Source: Limibacterium fermenti
Lineage (GTDB): Bacteria > Bacteroidota > Bacteroidia > Bacteroidales > Dysgonomonadaceae
Assembly (NCBI RefSeq): GCF_041902845.1
Contig: NZ_CP159486.1
Coordinates: 434,001 to 498,000, forward strand
Reading direction: 5' to 3'
Length of the DNA: 64,000 bases
Numbering within the stretch: the first letter of the stretch is position 1; the number at the start of each line of letters is the position of its first letter. Position numbers and translations under genes: made by a program. A model generated the notes under the pieces. That model did no database searches. It saw only the letters and a list, made by a program, of their open reading frames with translations, and was not told the DNA's origin. Shown here one piece after another: positions 54,601 through 62,462 of this stretch.

Positions 54601-55122
54601 TCCATCCACATCGGTAATGATACCGTTAGAAGCGGATCCTTCTTCAACTATATTGGCACCGATAATCGGCTCCCCATTCATATCCGCTACAGTTCCGGTA
54701 ATCCGTTTCTTTTGTTGCTGTAGAGATGCGGCGTCGGCGATCTCTTTCGTTTTTTCAACGGAAGCTATGATGATGTGGTTGCCTTCCATCGAATAGTCAA
54801 GTCCTTTCTCTCTTAGCGTTTCTTTCAGCACTTTCGACACGGATTCGTGTTTCGCTCTGACCGATACTTTTTCATTTGCATTCACTTTTTCGTTATAGAT
54901 GAAGAGGTAATCGGTTTGCTTTTCAATGTCGTTCAAGACTTCTTTTAATGTTACGCTGCGCTTATTGATCGTGACTCTGGCGTTTTGTGAATAAGACGAT
55001 TCGGCAAGAGAGCAAAAGACGCAGGTAAATAATAGAATAACGGTCGTTCGCATAATCAATAAAAAATGTTTAATGGGCACATTTTCGGTTAAAGTGTTAC
55101 CCGTTTGATTGTTTTTCTTCAT
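51637..55122 (-). CDS. STN-type SusC TonB-dependent transporter (PUL 2)
   Basis: 1161 aa. After the signal region (TVILLFTCVFCSLAESSYS) comes an STN (secretin/TonB short N-terminal) domain, residues about 52-115 (INKRSVTLKEVLNDIEKQTD, then LDYSMEGNHIIIA). Next are a carboxypeptidase-D-like domain (ITGTVADMNGEPIIGANIVE), the plug (VVVGYGVQKKKLITGATIQV) and the barrel ending FLMGINLKF. The STN domain is the piece that signals to FecR, which sits directly upstream. It is therefore the sensor-transporter of a sigma/anti-sigma-regulated PUL. It is intact. Confidence 0.96.
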   Translation of the reverse strand: MKKNNQTGNTLTENVPIKHFLLIMRTTVILLFTCVFCSLAESSYSQNARVTINKRSVTLKEVLNDIEKQTDYLFIYNEKVNANEKVSVRAKHESVSKVLKETLREKGLDYSMEGNHIIIASVEKTKEIADAASLQQQKKRITGTVADMNGEPIIGANIVEEGSASNGIITDVDGYFSLNVEENAIIRISYIGYHEQEINTAGKTNFEIILQEDTKSLEEVVVVGYGVQKKKLITGATIQVNGDDLTKLSTTSALSALQSQAPGVNITQSSGMPGEGFKVTVRGIGTIGNSAPLYVIDGVAGGDINTLNPSDIESIDVLKDAASAAIYGARAANGVILVTTKKAKGGKIQFNYDSWVGWQNVYKMPSLLNAKEYMTVINESRFNEGGIPMLINFSEEIPNQYPLIMDGTWNGTNWMEEARNKNAPTQNHSLGLTGGTNASKFSMGFSYSDQDGIIGKPVQPYNARSTARINSEHVLLKVKDFDAIKIGENLTYTYNKKSGIGIGNIYWNDVHNMLVGNPLMPVYNAEGNYYDQQSKLNDSWGLGGSITNPIAEMIYRRGQNLSKNHSLLANAYLEIQPIKNLIFRSSFGYKMNSSSYRQYTPTYNLSTTITNTTDDISQDQSVGYSYTLDNTLSYIFNSNDIHTLDAILGQSIEKWGMGETINGANSSTLFPGSWKHAWLENAPNISIIETSVGGAPWGAGAIASFFGRVNYNYKEKYLATIILRTDGSSNFAKGKRWGYFPSISAGWVLTNESFMDNSRSWMDFLKIRASWGQNGNCDIDPFQYLSLIAYDKHNGYYFNNNKKDLITGAYPYILSNPNVTWETSEQLDLGLDARFLRSRLGVVFDWYKKTTKDWLVVAPILASYGTNPPYINGGDIQNKGFELGLSWNDKVAEFTYGANFNIAYNKNKVIRIANAEGIIHGKENVLSQGTKEMYRAQVDFPIGYFWGYKTAGVFQNAEQIASTPAKLEGAQPGDLIFVDTNKDGAITDEDKVMIGNPHPDFQSSLSLNFGYKGIDLSFTAMGKFGHQIAKSYRSFADSPLQNYTTEIFNRWHGEGTSNTLPRLTSGSHTNWQTISDIYIENGDYVKLQNITLGYDLKKAIPKMPFSQLRVYFTAQNLFTITNYSGMDPEIGYGDEESWVSGIDLGFYPSPRTFLMGINLKF

Positions 55123-55275
55123 ACATTTGTACTTGTTTTGTTGTTAATACGATTTAATTGTTTGAATTGTGTTAATGAATACTCCTTTCCGGTGAGTGTT
55201 GCAGCACTTGCCGGATTTTTTCTTCATGTTACATAGCTTTTTGTTTATACCATAGTTTCTCTATTTAAAAATTAA

Positions 55276-56205
55276 TCATTGAATATATATAATGTTTTTT
55301 TCATCATCTCTATAATAGTTGAAATGAATACTTTTCTGCAAAACTCGTAAAGCATAATCCACTCCATCGGATTGTCGGAATTTTCCGGTATAACTGTGCT
55401 GGGGGAGCTTGCACATATTTACCTGAATTTTTATATCGAAATATTTTTCCAGCGAAATCAATATGTCTTCCAACTTTTTCTTTTCAAAAGCTATGAATCC
55501 GTCTTTCCACAAATATTTATCCGTATTGATAATAGGGGAGACGTATAGTTTATTATCGTAAAGGGTGCTTTTTTCCTTCGCACGGAGACTGGTAAGTTTT
55601 TGATTTTCTCTATAAATATCGACGCTCCCTTCAAATAAAGCTGTTTCGAAACTTCCGAATTTCGAATAGGCTTCTACATTGAATGCCGTGCCGGTCACTT
55701 TTATATCGCCGGCGGATGTTTTTACGATGAAAGGCTTTTTAGTGTCTTTACTCACATCGAAATAACCTTCTCCATCGAGATATACAACTCGTTCTTTGCC
55801 TGAAAAACCGGAAGGATATCGGAAGGTGGTGTTGGCGTTGAGCCATAAATTCGTGCTATCCGCCAGTACGAGATTGATTCGCTGCCCCGGAGGAACGATA
55901 ATGGTATTGTATTGTGCCGATAACTGATTATGATGAAGAACGTTGTTCGCATAAAATCCACAGACGATCAGGAGGGCCAACATGGCGGCGGCTGTAATCG
56001 CCCAAGGCAATAACTGACGTTTTTGCGGGCGTAACAATGTCTTTTCTTCGACACGGTTAAGTAAAATCGAATCGTAAAGGAACCGTTCATGATGCAATAT
56101 TTCGATATTCCGTGTATCGTCGTCCAGCCATGCCTGAATGAGCATTTCCTCTTCACGGGACGCGGAACCTTCGAAAAATTTATATAAAACTGTTTTGTCG
56201 ATCAT
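55276..56205 (-). CDS. FecR-family anti-sigma factor
   Basis: 309 aa from ATG 56205 (a TTG seven codons upstream is less likely). The N-terminal cytoplasmic part (residues 1-65) binds the sigma factor, and a single membrane span is visible (AITAAAMLALLIVCGFYANN). The periplasmic FecR domain follows (IIVPPGQRINLVLADSTNLW, then YLDGEGYFDVSKDTKKPFIV). The C-terminal DUF4974 part has LEDILISLEKYFDIKI and contacts the STN domain of SusC. It is 153 bp upstream of susC and downstream of the sigma gene, with the 42-bp repeat array between them. Confidence 0.95.
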   Translation of the reverse strand: MIDKTVLYKFFEGSASREEEMLIQAWLDDDTRNIEILHHERFLYDSILLNRVEEKTLLRPQKRQLLPWAITAAAMLALLIVCGFYANNVLHHNQLSAQYNTIIVPPGQRINLVLADSTNLWLNANTTFRYPSGFSGKERVVYLDGEGYFDVSKDTKKPFIVKTSAGDIKVTGTAFNVEAYSKFGSFETALFEGSVDIYRENQKLTSLRAKEKSTLYDNKLYVSPIINTDKYLWKDGFIAFEKKKLEDILISLEKYFDIKIQVNMCKLPQHSYTGKFRQSDGVDYALRVLQKSIHFNYYRDDEKNIIYIQ

Positions 56206-56374
56206 TATAGTAGATGTGTTGTTCAACCTATTTTAGGAACCTATCTGATATAATAACAAAACAGGGTAGGCTATCCCTAATGGAAATCTTCTTTTTAACA
56301 TAATCGGGCGACAAAAGAAATAGGAGCAAAGAGCAAAGAACAAAGAACAAAGACAGAAGACAGGAGACTGGAGA

Positions 56375-56584
56375 CACTTTTCGGTCAATTGTTTGTGTGA
56401 AATTGTTCATCCAACACACTTTTTAGTCAATTGCTCGTGTAGGATTGTCCATTCAACACACTTTTTGGTTAATTGCTCGTGTAGGATTGTCCATTCAACA
56501 GACTTTTTGGTTAATTGCTTGTGAAAGATTGTTCATCCAACAGACTTTTCGGTCAATTGTTTGTAGTATTTTGTCTGTCCAACG
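56375..56584. repeat. 42-bp tandem repeat between fecR and the sigma gene
   Basis: Five units with exact 42-bp phase (56375, 56417, 56459, 56501, 56543) and a degenerate sixth. The core is ACTTTTTGGTTAATTGCTCG plus TGTCCATTCAACA. Immediately to the left (56310-56374) lies a purine-rich stretch with repeated CAAAGAA. There are no unique spacers, so it is not CRISPR. Confidence 0.9.
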
Positions 56585-56679
56585 GGTTTTATGGGTAAAA
56601 TACGATGAACGTTTGCCCATTCAACATGTTTGACAGGTAAAAGGAGTTCGGCTTTTCCTTCCGTTACAGGTGGAATGAG

Positions 56680-57249
56680 TTACTTGAACAAAAGAAATGC
56701 GAACGGAAGCAGAATCATAAAGTCTTTCAGCGAAATGCGCAGTGCGGCAAGCGCTTTGGAGATATGAAATTCGATGGCTTTGGTCGAAAGAGTGATTCTT
56801 TCGGCTATTTCTTTGTGCGAAAGATCTTCATTACGGCTCAACAAAAAGATTTGACGGGTTTTTTCGGGGAGATCCGAAAGCGTCCGGTCGATGATTTCCT
56901 TGACTTCGTTCGAGAAAATCATTTCCGGATTGCAGGCTTCCAGGGTATTGATGCGGGTAGTCAATGCTCATAGAGAATGATCGGAAAGCTGTTTTTCTAC
57001 GCGCTGCCTCATCTGTTCACGCTGTAGGTGATTGATACATTTGTTTTTTACAATGGCCAGAATATAGGCCGGAGGGTTTGTGTCGGCCGTCAGCGTATTT
57101 CTGTTTTCCCAATAGGCGATGAAGGCTTCCGATACATAATCTTCCGCCATCGTGGAATCTTTTAGGTACCCTATCGCAAAACGGACAAATTGACGGTAAT
57201 AATTGTCAAAAAGTTCGTTGAAAAGAGATAGTTTCGATAGCTTTTCCAT
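56680..57249 (-). pseudogene. ECF sigma factor gene interrupted by an in-frame TGA
   Basis: Region 2 (57249 to 56971, minus) reads FNELFDNYYRQFVRFAIGYL, DSTMAEDYVSEAFIAYW and so on to SDHSL, then a TGA at 56970-56968. The same frame continues without a start codon as ALTTRINTLEACNPEMIF, then region 4 (RTLSDLPEKTRQIFLLSRNE, SHKEIAERITLSTKAIEFHI) to 56680. Removing the stop gives one normal-length sigma factor of about 189 aa, so a single substitution (TGG or CGA to TGA) has split it between sigma2 and sigma4. The cognate anti-sigma and SusC downstream are intact. Confidence 0.88.
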
Positions 57250-57385
57250 GTCATTATACCATTTTTACACCCTTATGCGGAATTGATCCGTGCATTCCGT
57301 TTTTCCATTTACGGATATAAAATTAAAAATAAATTTCTGTTTAACCCGCGTAAACATCTTTTTTATTCTGAAGGGTGCACCCGAC

Positions 57386-57505
57386 GCGCTAACGACCTCG
57401 AGGAATGCGCTAACGATTTTCAGAAACGTCCTAATGACTTCGAGAAATGCGCTAACGACCTCGAGAAACACGCTAATAACTTTCAGAAACGTCCTAACTG
57501 TTCGG
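57386..57505. repeat. 21-bp tandem repeat upstream of the sigma gene
   Basis: Six units in exact 21-bp phase (57386, 57407, 57428, 57449, 57470, 57491), variants of GCGCTAACGACCTCGAGAAAT. The period is a multiple of 3, so heptapeptide frames open on both strands, but neither has a recognisable gene start. Confidence 0.9.
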
Positions 57506-57629
57506 CGTTTTGTCCTGACGGTCAAGTTTATTATCCTGCCGGCGTGACTGTTTGTTTTAGGGATAGGATAAACAGGCGCGCCAACCCGTATGCTCTACTC
57601 TTTTAGCGCGCCTGTTTGCAAGTGGAGTC

Positions 57630-59636
57630 TTATTGTATTTTTTCCAGTTTAACGGCAAATCCGCCTCCGGGTGCGAGATGGACGGACAAGTTGTCGCCAC
57701 TCGTCACATTCCGTACTTCCCGTTTGTAATCGCTGCCTTTGCGGTGTGCATTGGCTCCGTCGCGGAAAAGCGTCATCCGGTATTCCCCCTGCGGCAGAAA
57801 CGACAGGTCGATGCTCATATCGCGCTCATCCCAACCGGTAATCCCGCCGATGTACCAATCGTTGCCTTTACGCCGGGCGAGTGTTACATATTTCGCGACC
57901 TCCCCGTTCAGGGCTACCGATTCGTCCCAGACCGTCGGGATTTGAGCAATAAACTCGAGCGATTCGAGCTCTTTCATGTAGTTGGTCGGGCTGTCGCACA
58001 ACATGTTGAGCGGCGAGTCGAACACTACATAGAGCGCCAGTTGCCGTGAACGCGTTCCCTGACTCATGGGTTCGGTGTTGATGGGACGATAGTTTCCCCG
58101 CGAAGCGTTGCGCATGGCACCCTGCGTATAATCCATCGGCCCGGCGACCATGCGGATGAAAGGAATCGTCACATCGTACGTCACCATATCCACCGATTCG
58201 GGCGACCATTTCAGTTGTTCCAACCCATGCACACCTTCAAAATTCAACACATTGGGATAGGTGCGTTGCAGTCCGGCAGGCTTATACATGCCGTGGAAAT
58301 CGAGCAGGAGCCGGTGTTTGGCCGCCGTTTGGGAGGCGCGATGGATAAAATCGACCATTTGTTGATCGTCGCGATCCATAAAATCGACTTTGAATCCCTT
58401 TACGCCCAAGTCGGCGTAGTGTTTGCAAACACGTTCCATATCGCGGTCGAAAGCCCAATAGCCGGCCCAAAGGATAATCCCCACATTCCGTTCGTTGCCG
58501 TATCGGATAATTTCGGGCAAGTCGATAGAAGGTACAACCTGAAAAAGATCGGCTTGCAGGTTTACGGCCCATCCTTCGTCGAGAATGACATATTCAATGC
58601 CGTTGCGATAAGCAAAATCGATATAGTATTTATATGTTTCGGTATTGACACCCGACTCAAAATCGACTCCGTAAATATTCCAGTCGTTCCACCAATCCCA
58701 AGCCACTTTCCCGGGTTTGATCCACGAGATGTCGTCCACACGCGAAGGAGATGCCAATTTGTAGCTCATGTCGGAGACTGCCAATTCTTTATCTTCTGCC
58801 GACACAATCGCTATCCGCCAAGGGAAAGTGCGGGCGCCCTTTACTTCGGCGATATAGTTTTCCCTTTCACGGACGAGTTGTTGCAACCGATTGTGTCCAC
58901 CCTGTTCGGTTGTTTTGGGATATCCGGCGAAGACGCTTTTCAGCGAGTAGCCATCGCCTTTGTTTAAATACAATCCGGGATAAGCTTCTAAGTCGGCTTC
59001 TGTGATGCAAATCTTCTTGCCGTTGGGCGCTTCCACCAGCAAAGGAAGGAAGATAAGGCGGCCGGCATCTAGTTGCGACAGTTTTACCTGCTCATACGTA
59101 TTCTCGAAAGAATTACGGAATTGTTTTTCGAACGATTCTTTCTCCCCGTTGGAGTTGTTGCGTACGTAAGCCGTGTAGGTTCCGAAGTCTGCCGGGAAAG
59201 AAAATCCGGCTTCTTCCGCCTGTATCTGCAAGGCTTCTTTGCGTGAACTGAAAAAACGATAGGCCATTCCTTCGTTATAGACCCTGAATGTCAATCCCCA
59301 ATCGCCGCGGAAGCGGATGGTGAGTTCGTTATATTCGTCTTTCACCGTTTCAGAAATACCGAAAGGAGAGGATATGACTCCGCTGTGGGGAGTGACTTTA
59401 CTGCCGGATATACGGGCATCTTTTCCCCATACCTCCCCTGAAGCCAGTGTCAGGGACAAAGGCGAGCGCTCGAGCAGGACATCTCCTCCGTGAGTAAGTG
59501 TATAACGGATGTCTTTATCGACACGTACTTCCACTATGATTTTCCCATCGGGGGACTGAGCGGTGAGTGTTTTCGCGGCATACCCCAATGCCGGAATCAC
59601 TAAAATGAGCATGATGATTATAAATATCTTTTTCAT
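57630..59636 (-). CDS. GH97-family glycoside hydrolase
   Basis: 668 aa with a signal peptide (IIIMLILVIPALGYA). GH97 enzymes hydrolyse alpha-galactosides or alpha-glucosides in the periplasm. The N-terminal beta-sandwich starts LTAQSPDGKIIVEVRVDKD. The barrel has WDWWNDWNIYGVDFESGVNT, YVILDEGWAVNLQ, GIILWAGYWAFD and VKGFKVDFMDRDDQQMVDF. The Asp of KVDF is placed where retaining alpha-galactosidase members carry their nucleophile, so that activity is the better guess (inference). It has its own promoter and may lie outside the sigma-dependent operon. Confidence 0.95.
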   Translation of the reverse strand: MKKIFIIIMLILVIPALGYAAKTLTAQSPDGKIIVEVRVDKDIRYTLTHGGDVLLERSPLSLTLASGEVWGKDARISGSKVTPHSGVISSPFGISETVKDEYNELTIRFRGDWGLTFRVYNEGMAYRFFSSRKEALQIQAEEAGFSFPADFGTYTAYVRNNSNGEKESFEKQFRNSFENTYEQVKLSQLDAGRLIFLPLLVEAPNGKKICITEADLEAYPGLYLNKGDGYSLKSVFAGYPKTTEQGGHNRLQQLVRERENYIAEVKGARTFPWRIAIVSAEDKELAVSDMSYKLASPSRVDDISWIKPGKVAWDWWNDWNIYGVDFESGVNTETYKYYIDFAYRNGIEYVILDEGWAVNLQADLFQVVPSIDLPEIIRYGNERNVGIILWAGYWAFDRDMERVCKHYADLGVKGFKVDFMDRDDQQMVDFIHRASQTAAKHRLLLDFHGMYKPAGLQRTYPNVLNFEGVHGLEQLKWSPESVDMVTYDVTIPFIRMVAGPMDYTQGAMRNASRGNYRPINTEPMSQGTRSRQLALYVVFDSPLNMLCDSPTNYMKELESLEFIAQIPTVWDESVALNGEVAKYVTLARRKGNDWYIGGITGWDERDMSIDLSFLPQGEYRMTLFRDGANAHRKGSDYKREVRNVTSGDNLSVHLAPGGGFAVKLEKIQ

Positions 59637-59688
59637 TCGTTTATAGTTAAAAAGTTGTTTTGTTTTTTTATTTTCTTCGCTTTCCCTG

Positions 59689-59718
59689 CAAAATTAGATA
59701 ATAAAAACTATAAACAAA
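59689..59718 (-). promoter_or_regulatory. Promoter of the GH97 gene
   Basis: Minus strand: -33 TTTG (59715-59718), 18-bp spacer, -7 TAATTTTG (59689-59696), leader of about 50 nt to the ATG at 59636. Both elements fit the Bacteroidota consensus. Confidence 0.7.
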
Positions 59719-59740
59719 CGCCAACTACGGTTTTTTTATT

Positions 59741-59748
59741 TATTTTTG
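59741..59748 (+). promoter_or_regulatory. -7 element for the DUF4230 gene
   Basis: TATTTTTG, an exact TAnnTTTG match 46 bp before the GTG at 59795. Divergent from the GH97 promoter. Confidence 0.55.
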
Positions 59749-59794
59749 TGCGAAAAGGAGGTCGGTCAATTGTTTATTCCCGAATTAGATTAAA

Positions 59795-60412
59795 GTGAAT
59801 TCATCCAATAAAAAAATAAATTACGCTACGGTATTCTTCCTGTTTACGACGCTTGTACTGGCTGTGCTGTTGATTGTCAATCTGACGAAACAACAAAAAC
59901 AACAAGGGTATGACAGTTCGTCTATCATGAGCCGTATTTCTTATATTCAGGAACTTGCGTTGGTTCGATATAACTACACGGGAGTGATTGCTTTTAAAGA
60001 TCATAAAAAATTCCTGAATCTGAATATTCCACTCACCGATAAATATTTTTTAATCAAATATAACGGACATATTAAGGCGGGCGTCGATTTTAGCCGCATT
60101 AAAATAGATGTACAAGATGAAACATCGGTACATGTGTCTATTCCGAAGCCCCGTATACTCGATACGGTAATCGATGAAAATACCATACAGGTATTTAACG
60201 AGAGTGAGAATGCATTCAACCCTTTGAAAATATCGGACTATAACGATGCGATTGCGCGCGAAAAAACGGTTATGGCGCAAGATGCCGTCAAGCAGGGCGT
60301 TTATACTCAGGCCACCGACCAAGCCAAACTGGCCATTACGGCGCTATTGGAGCAAATGGGTTTTACCGACATTCGTATAACGGAAGAATTAACCGTGCCT
60401 TCTATCCATTAA
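59795..60412 (+). CDS. DUF4230 domain-containing membrane-anchored protein
   Basis: 205 aa from a GTG start. It has one N-terminal membrane segment (ATVFFLFTTLVLAVLLIVNL). The remaining domain has the DUF4230 pattern: QELALVRYNYTGVIAFKD, then a beta region YFLIKYNGHIKAGVDFSRIK, VHVSIPKPRILDTVID, and a long C-terminal helix (DAVKQGVYTQATDQAKLAIT). DUF4230 is widespread in Bacteroidota and has no established function. It precedes a small membrane protein by 12 bp, and the two may be an operon. Confidence 0.85.
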   Translation: MNSSNKKINYATVFFLFTTLVLAVLLIVNLTKQQKQQGYDSSSIMSRISYIQELALVRYNYTGVIAFKDHKKFLNLNIPLTDKYFLIKYNGHIKAGVDFSRIKIDVQDETSVHVSIPKPRILDTVIDENTIQVFNESENAFNPLKISDYNDAIAREKTVMAQDAVKQGVYTQATDQAKLAITALLEQMGFTDIRITEELTVPSIH

Positions 60413-60424
60413 CTTTATGACAAT

Positions 60425-60943
60425 ATGAAATTTACAACGCAACTGTTTCTTTATTGGGTTTCTATTTTTTTGATTTTCTTTTTGGCGATAATCGTCATCA
60501 TGAGTGTTTTTTGGGGATTGAATCTGACTATTTGGCAAGCTCTTTCGGTCTTTCTTATTGCCGGGGTCGTTCCTCCCGCAATTATCTCTTTGATATTATA
60601 TAAACGACTGAATTATATGGAGTCGGAAGACTTGCAACCGCCGGATTTTCACGGATCGAAACAGGCGACCTTTAAATTTAAGTCGCACTCAAAGCATCCG
60701 TTTGACGACATTTTGCAGCGCATCGACCGGCAATGGATTATTTCGTATTCCGATCGTCCTAACCACGTGGTTAAGTTTCGAACGGATGCCCGGATGATTT
60801 CATGGGGAATAGGAGGATACGTCAAAATGATTGCCGAGGATCAGTTATTGGTCGTTGTATATCCCATTTTTGAAAATTCCCGTCGCGAAGAACGTATCAT
60901 GAATCAGACTTTGCGATTGATGCAGGCCATTTTAAATCCTTGA
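60425..60943 (+). CDS. Small two-span membrane protein, unknown
   Basis: 172 aa. Two N-terminal transmembrane segments (SIFLIFFLAIIVIMSVFWGL and ALSVFLIAGVVPPAIISLIL) are followed by a soluble beta-rich domain of about 110 residues (DILQRIDRQWIISYSDRPNH, KFRTDARMISWGIGGYVKMI, LLVVVYPIFENSRREERI). No family is recognised. It follows DUF4230 in the same direction and may work with it. Confidence 0.7.
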   Translation: MKFTTQLFLYWVSIFLIFFLAIIVIMSVFWGLNLTIWQALSVFLIAGVVPPAIISLILYKRLNYMESEDLQPPDFHGSKQATFKFKSHSKHPFDDILQRIDRQWIISYSDRPNHVVKFRTDARMISWGIGGYVKMIAEDQLLVVVYPIFENSRREERIMNQTLRLMQAILNP

Positions 60944-61067
60944 TTCACGCGAGGTATTGCTTCCGGCTTGACAAATAAATAATTACCACGGACATCGTTT
61001 GGGACGATACCCTCGGTAGGAAGGAGAGGCTTTTATCCGTTAACCCGGATGGAGCAATAAAACAGTT

Positions 61068-61595
61068 TCATTCGCAATAAACAATCACACTTTCGTTGAC
61101 GAATTGTATAAAATCGGCATACTCTTTTCTGGTAATCATTTTCGGATAACTTAGAATGAGCAATTCCTGCGGTTCCGAATCCTTGCGATACGGCAAATGC
61201 ATGAAGCGGTAAGGCGTAAGAGTGAATCCTGATTTTTCATAAAACTGGAGACGTCGTACCGATAATTCGTTAACCAGGGGATCTATTTCAAGAATGATGG
61301 TGTGGTTGGAATCCCGTAAATAATGAAGTATTTGCGATCCATATCCTTGTCCCTTGAGATCGGGAGACACGGCCAAGTACTCCAAGTAACGGTAAGAATC
61401 CCATTCCCAATAAAAAAGGATTCCTATCAGCCGGCCGTCTTCCCAAACCGATAAAGGATAAAAACGAGGATCATTACAGGCACGGAGATGATCATCCTCT
61501 TTCCGTCGTTCTGCCAACGGAAAGCTTTCTTCATACAATTGCCACACTTGGTCCCATCTATCGCTGTCTGTTTGATCTATTTTCAGAAATTCCAT
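61068..61595 (-). CDS. GNAT-family N-acetyltransferase
   Basis: 175 aa from ATG 61595, chosen because ten upstream residues (MYFCIFIRFV) have no place in the fold and a -7 element lies just before it. GNAT elements are visible: SFPLAERRKEDDH, LIGILFYWEWDSYRYLEYLA (beta4) and LKGQGYGSQILHYLRDS, where the Q/R-x-x-G-x-G/A acetyl-CoA loop is GQGYGS. RRLQFYEKSGFTLTPYRF closes the fold. The acceptor is unknown. Confidence 0.86.
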   Translation of the reverse strand: MEFLKIDQTDSDRWDQVWQLYEESFPLAERRKEDDHLRACNDPRFYPLSVWEDGRLIGILFYWEWDSYRYLEYLAVSPDLKGQGYGSQILHYLRDSNHTIILEIDPLVNELSVRRLQFYEKSGFTLTPYRFMHLPYRKDSEPQELLILSYPKMITRKEYADFIQFVNESVIVYCE

Positions 61596-61614
61596 TACAA
61601 ATCTAATAAAGATG

Positions 61615-61622
61615 CAAAAATA
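61615..61622 (-). promoter_or_regulatory. -7 element for the GNAT gene
   Basis: Minus-strand TATTTTTG (CAAAAATA on plus), 19 bp before the ATG at 61595. Confidence 0.5.
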
Positions 61623-61652
61623 CAAAAAAGGCCGGTAAAAGACATCCCTTTT

Positions 61653-62372
61653 TCAGATTTCACAACTTCCATCGGCTGCACAGGCCTTTCCCTTTGTGAT
61701 TATTATCTCTTCCTTTTCCTTTTCTACGCGCGCTTTCCAATCTCTATAGGCATTATTCAGCACTTTCACGAACAGCTCTTCCGGTTCCGAACCGATGATT
61801 GCCTGCCGTCGGTCGAAGAGGAAAGTCGGTACGGTGTCGAATCCCAGATTGGCCGCTTCCTGTATGTCTTGTTTAATTTCATACCGATAATCGTCGCTGT
61901 TCAGCATCCGGGAAATAGGTTCTTCTTCCAGTCCCGCTTCTTTACCGATATGTAGGAGTACGTTCCGGTCGCTATAATCTTGGGCATCTTCAAAATACGC
62001 TTTCGACAATAGCGAAACGACTTTCGTTTCCAAGCCTTTTGTTGCCGCTAACTTAATTAGGCGGTGGGCGTCGCGTGTATTGGCGGCAACGGCATTCCGC
62101 AGATTAAACGGTATGCCTGCTTCTTTTGCCAATTGTTCAACGTGCGCAAATGAACCCTCCATCTTATCTTTCGAAAAGCCGAGATTGCGGGTGAAATATT
62201 CGGTAAGCGGATATCCTTGTCCCTTATCCGGAAGATCCGGATTCAATTGAAACGCTTTCCATTCCAACACAACTTCCGCTGCGTGGTCAAACTTCCGCAA
62301 GGCGCTTTCGTAATGTTTCTTACCTATATAACAATACGGACACATAATATCGGTCCAAACTTCTATTTTCAT
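61653..62372 (-). CDS. DsbA-family (FrnE-like) oxidoreductase
   Basis: 239 aa, no signal peptide, so cytoplasmic. The thioredoxin-like active site is CPYC (C11-C14 in IMCPYCYIGKKHYESAL). The long alpha-helical insert is typical of FrnE / 2-hydroxychromene-2-carboxylate isomerase-like DsbA proteins (VVLEWKAFQLNPDLPDKGQG, AVAANTRDAHRLIKLAATKG), and GFDTVPTFLFDRRQAIIGSE carries the cis-Pro. The C-terminal CAADGSCEI has a second Cys pair seen in some relatives. Its physiological substrate is unknown. Confidence 0.9.
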   Translation of the reverse strand: MKIEVWTDIMCPYCYIGKKHYESALRKFDHAAEVVLEWKAFQLNPDLPDKGQGYPLTEYFTRNLGFSKDKMEGSFAHVEQLAKEAGIPFNLRNAVAANTRDAHRLIKLAATKGLETKVVSLLSKAYFEDAQDYSDRNVLLHIGKEAGLEEEPISRMLNSDDYRYEIKQDIQEAANLGFDTVPTFLFDRRQAIIGSEPEELFVKVLNNAYRDWKARVEKEKEEIIITKGKACAADGSCEI

Positions 62373-62462
62373 ATGTGTTATTGTAAATTCTATGCAAGAC
62401 TAAACAACTTGTTCCTCCTTTTTGTTTAGCGGTAGGTGTTTCCTAATTAAAAGAACGGTAAA

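Noticed and set aside
56375..56640. CRISPR array
   Set aside because: Units follow each other without unique spacers at a strict 42-bp period and no cas genes are near; it is a simple tandem repeat.
36326..56970. TGA read as Trp or selenocysteine (recoding) in the toxin and sigma genes
   Set aside because: Many genes here stop at TGA and use TGG for Trp, and no SECIS-like hairpin follows either site. Two independent nonsense mutations are simpler.
57283..57606. Heptad-repeat protein gene on the plus strand (107 aa)
   Set aside because: The frame is a by-product of a 21-bp tandem array. The opposite strand is equally open, and there is no promoter or recognisable N-terminus.
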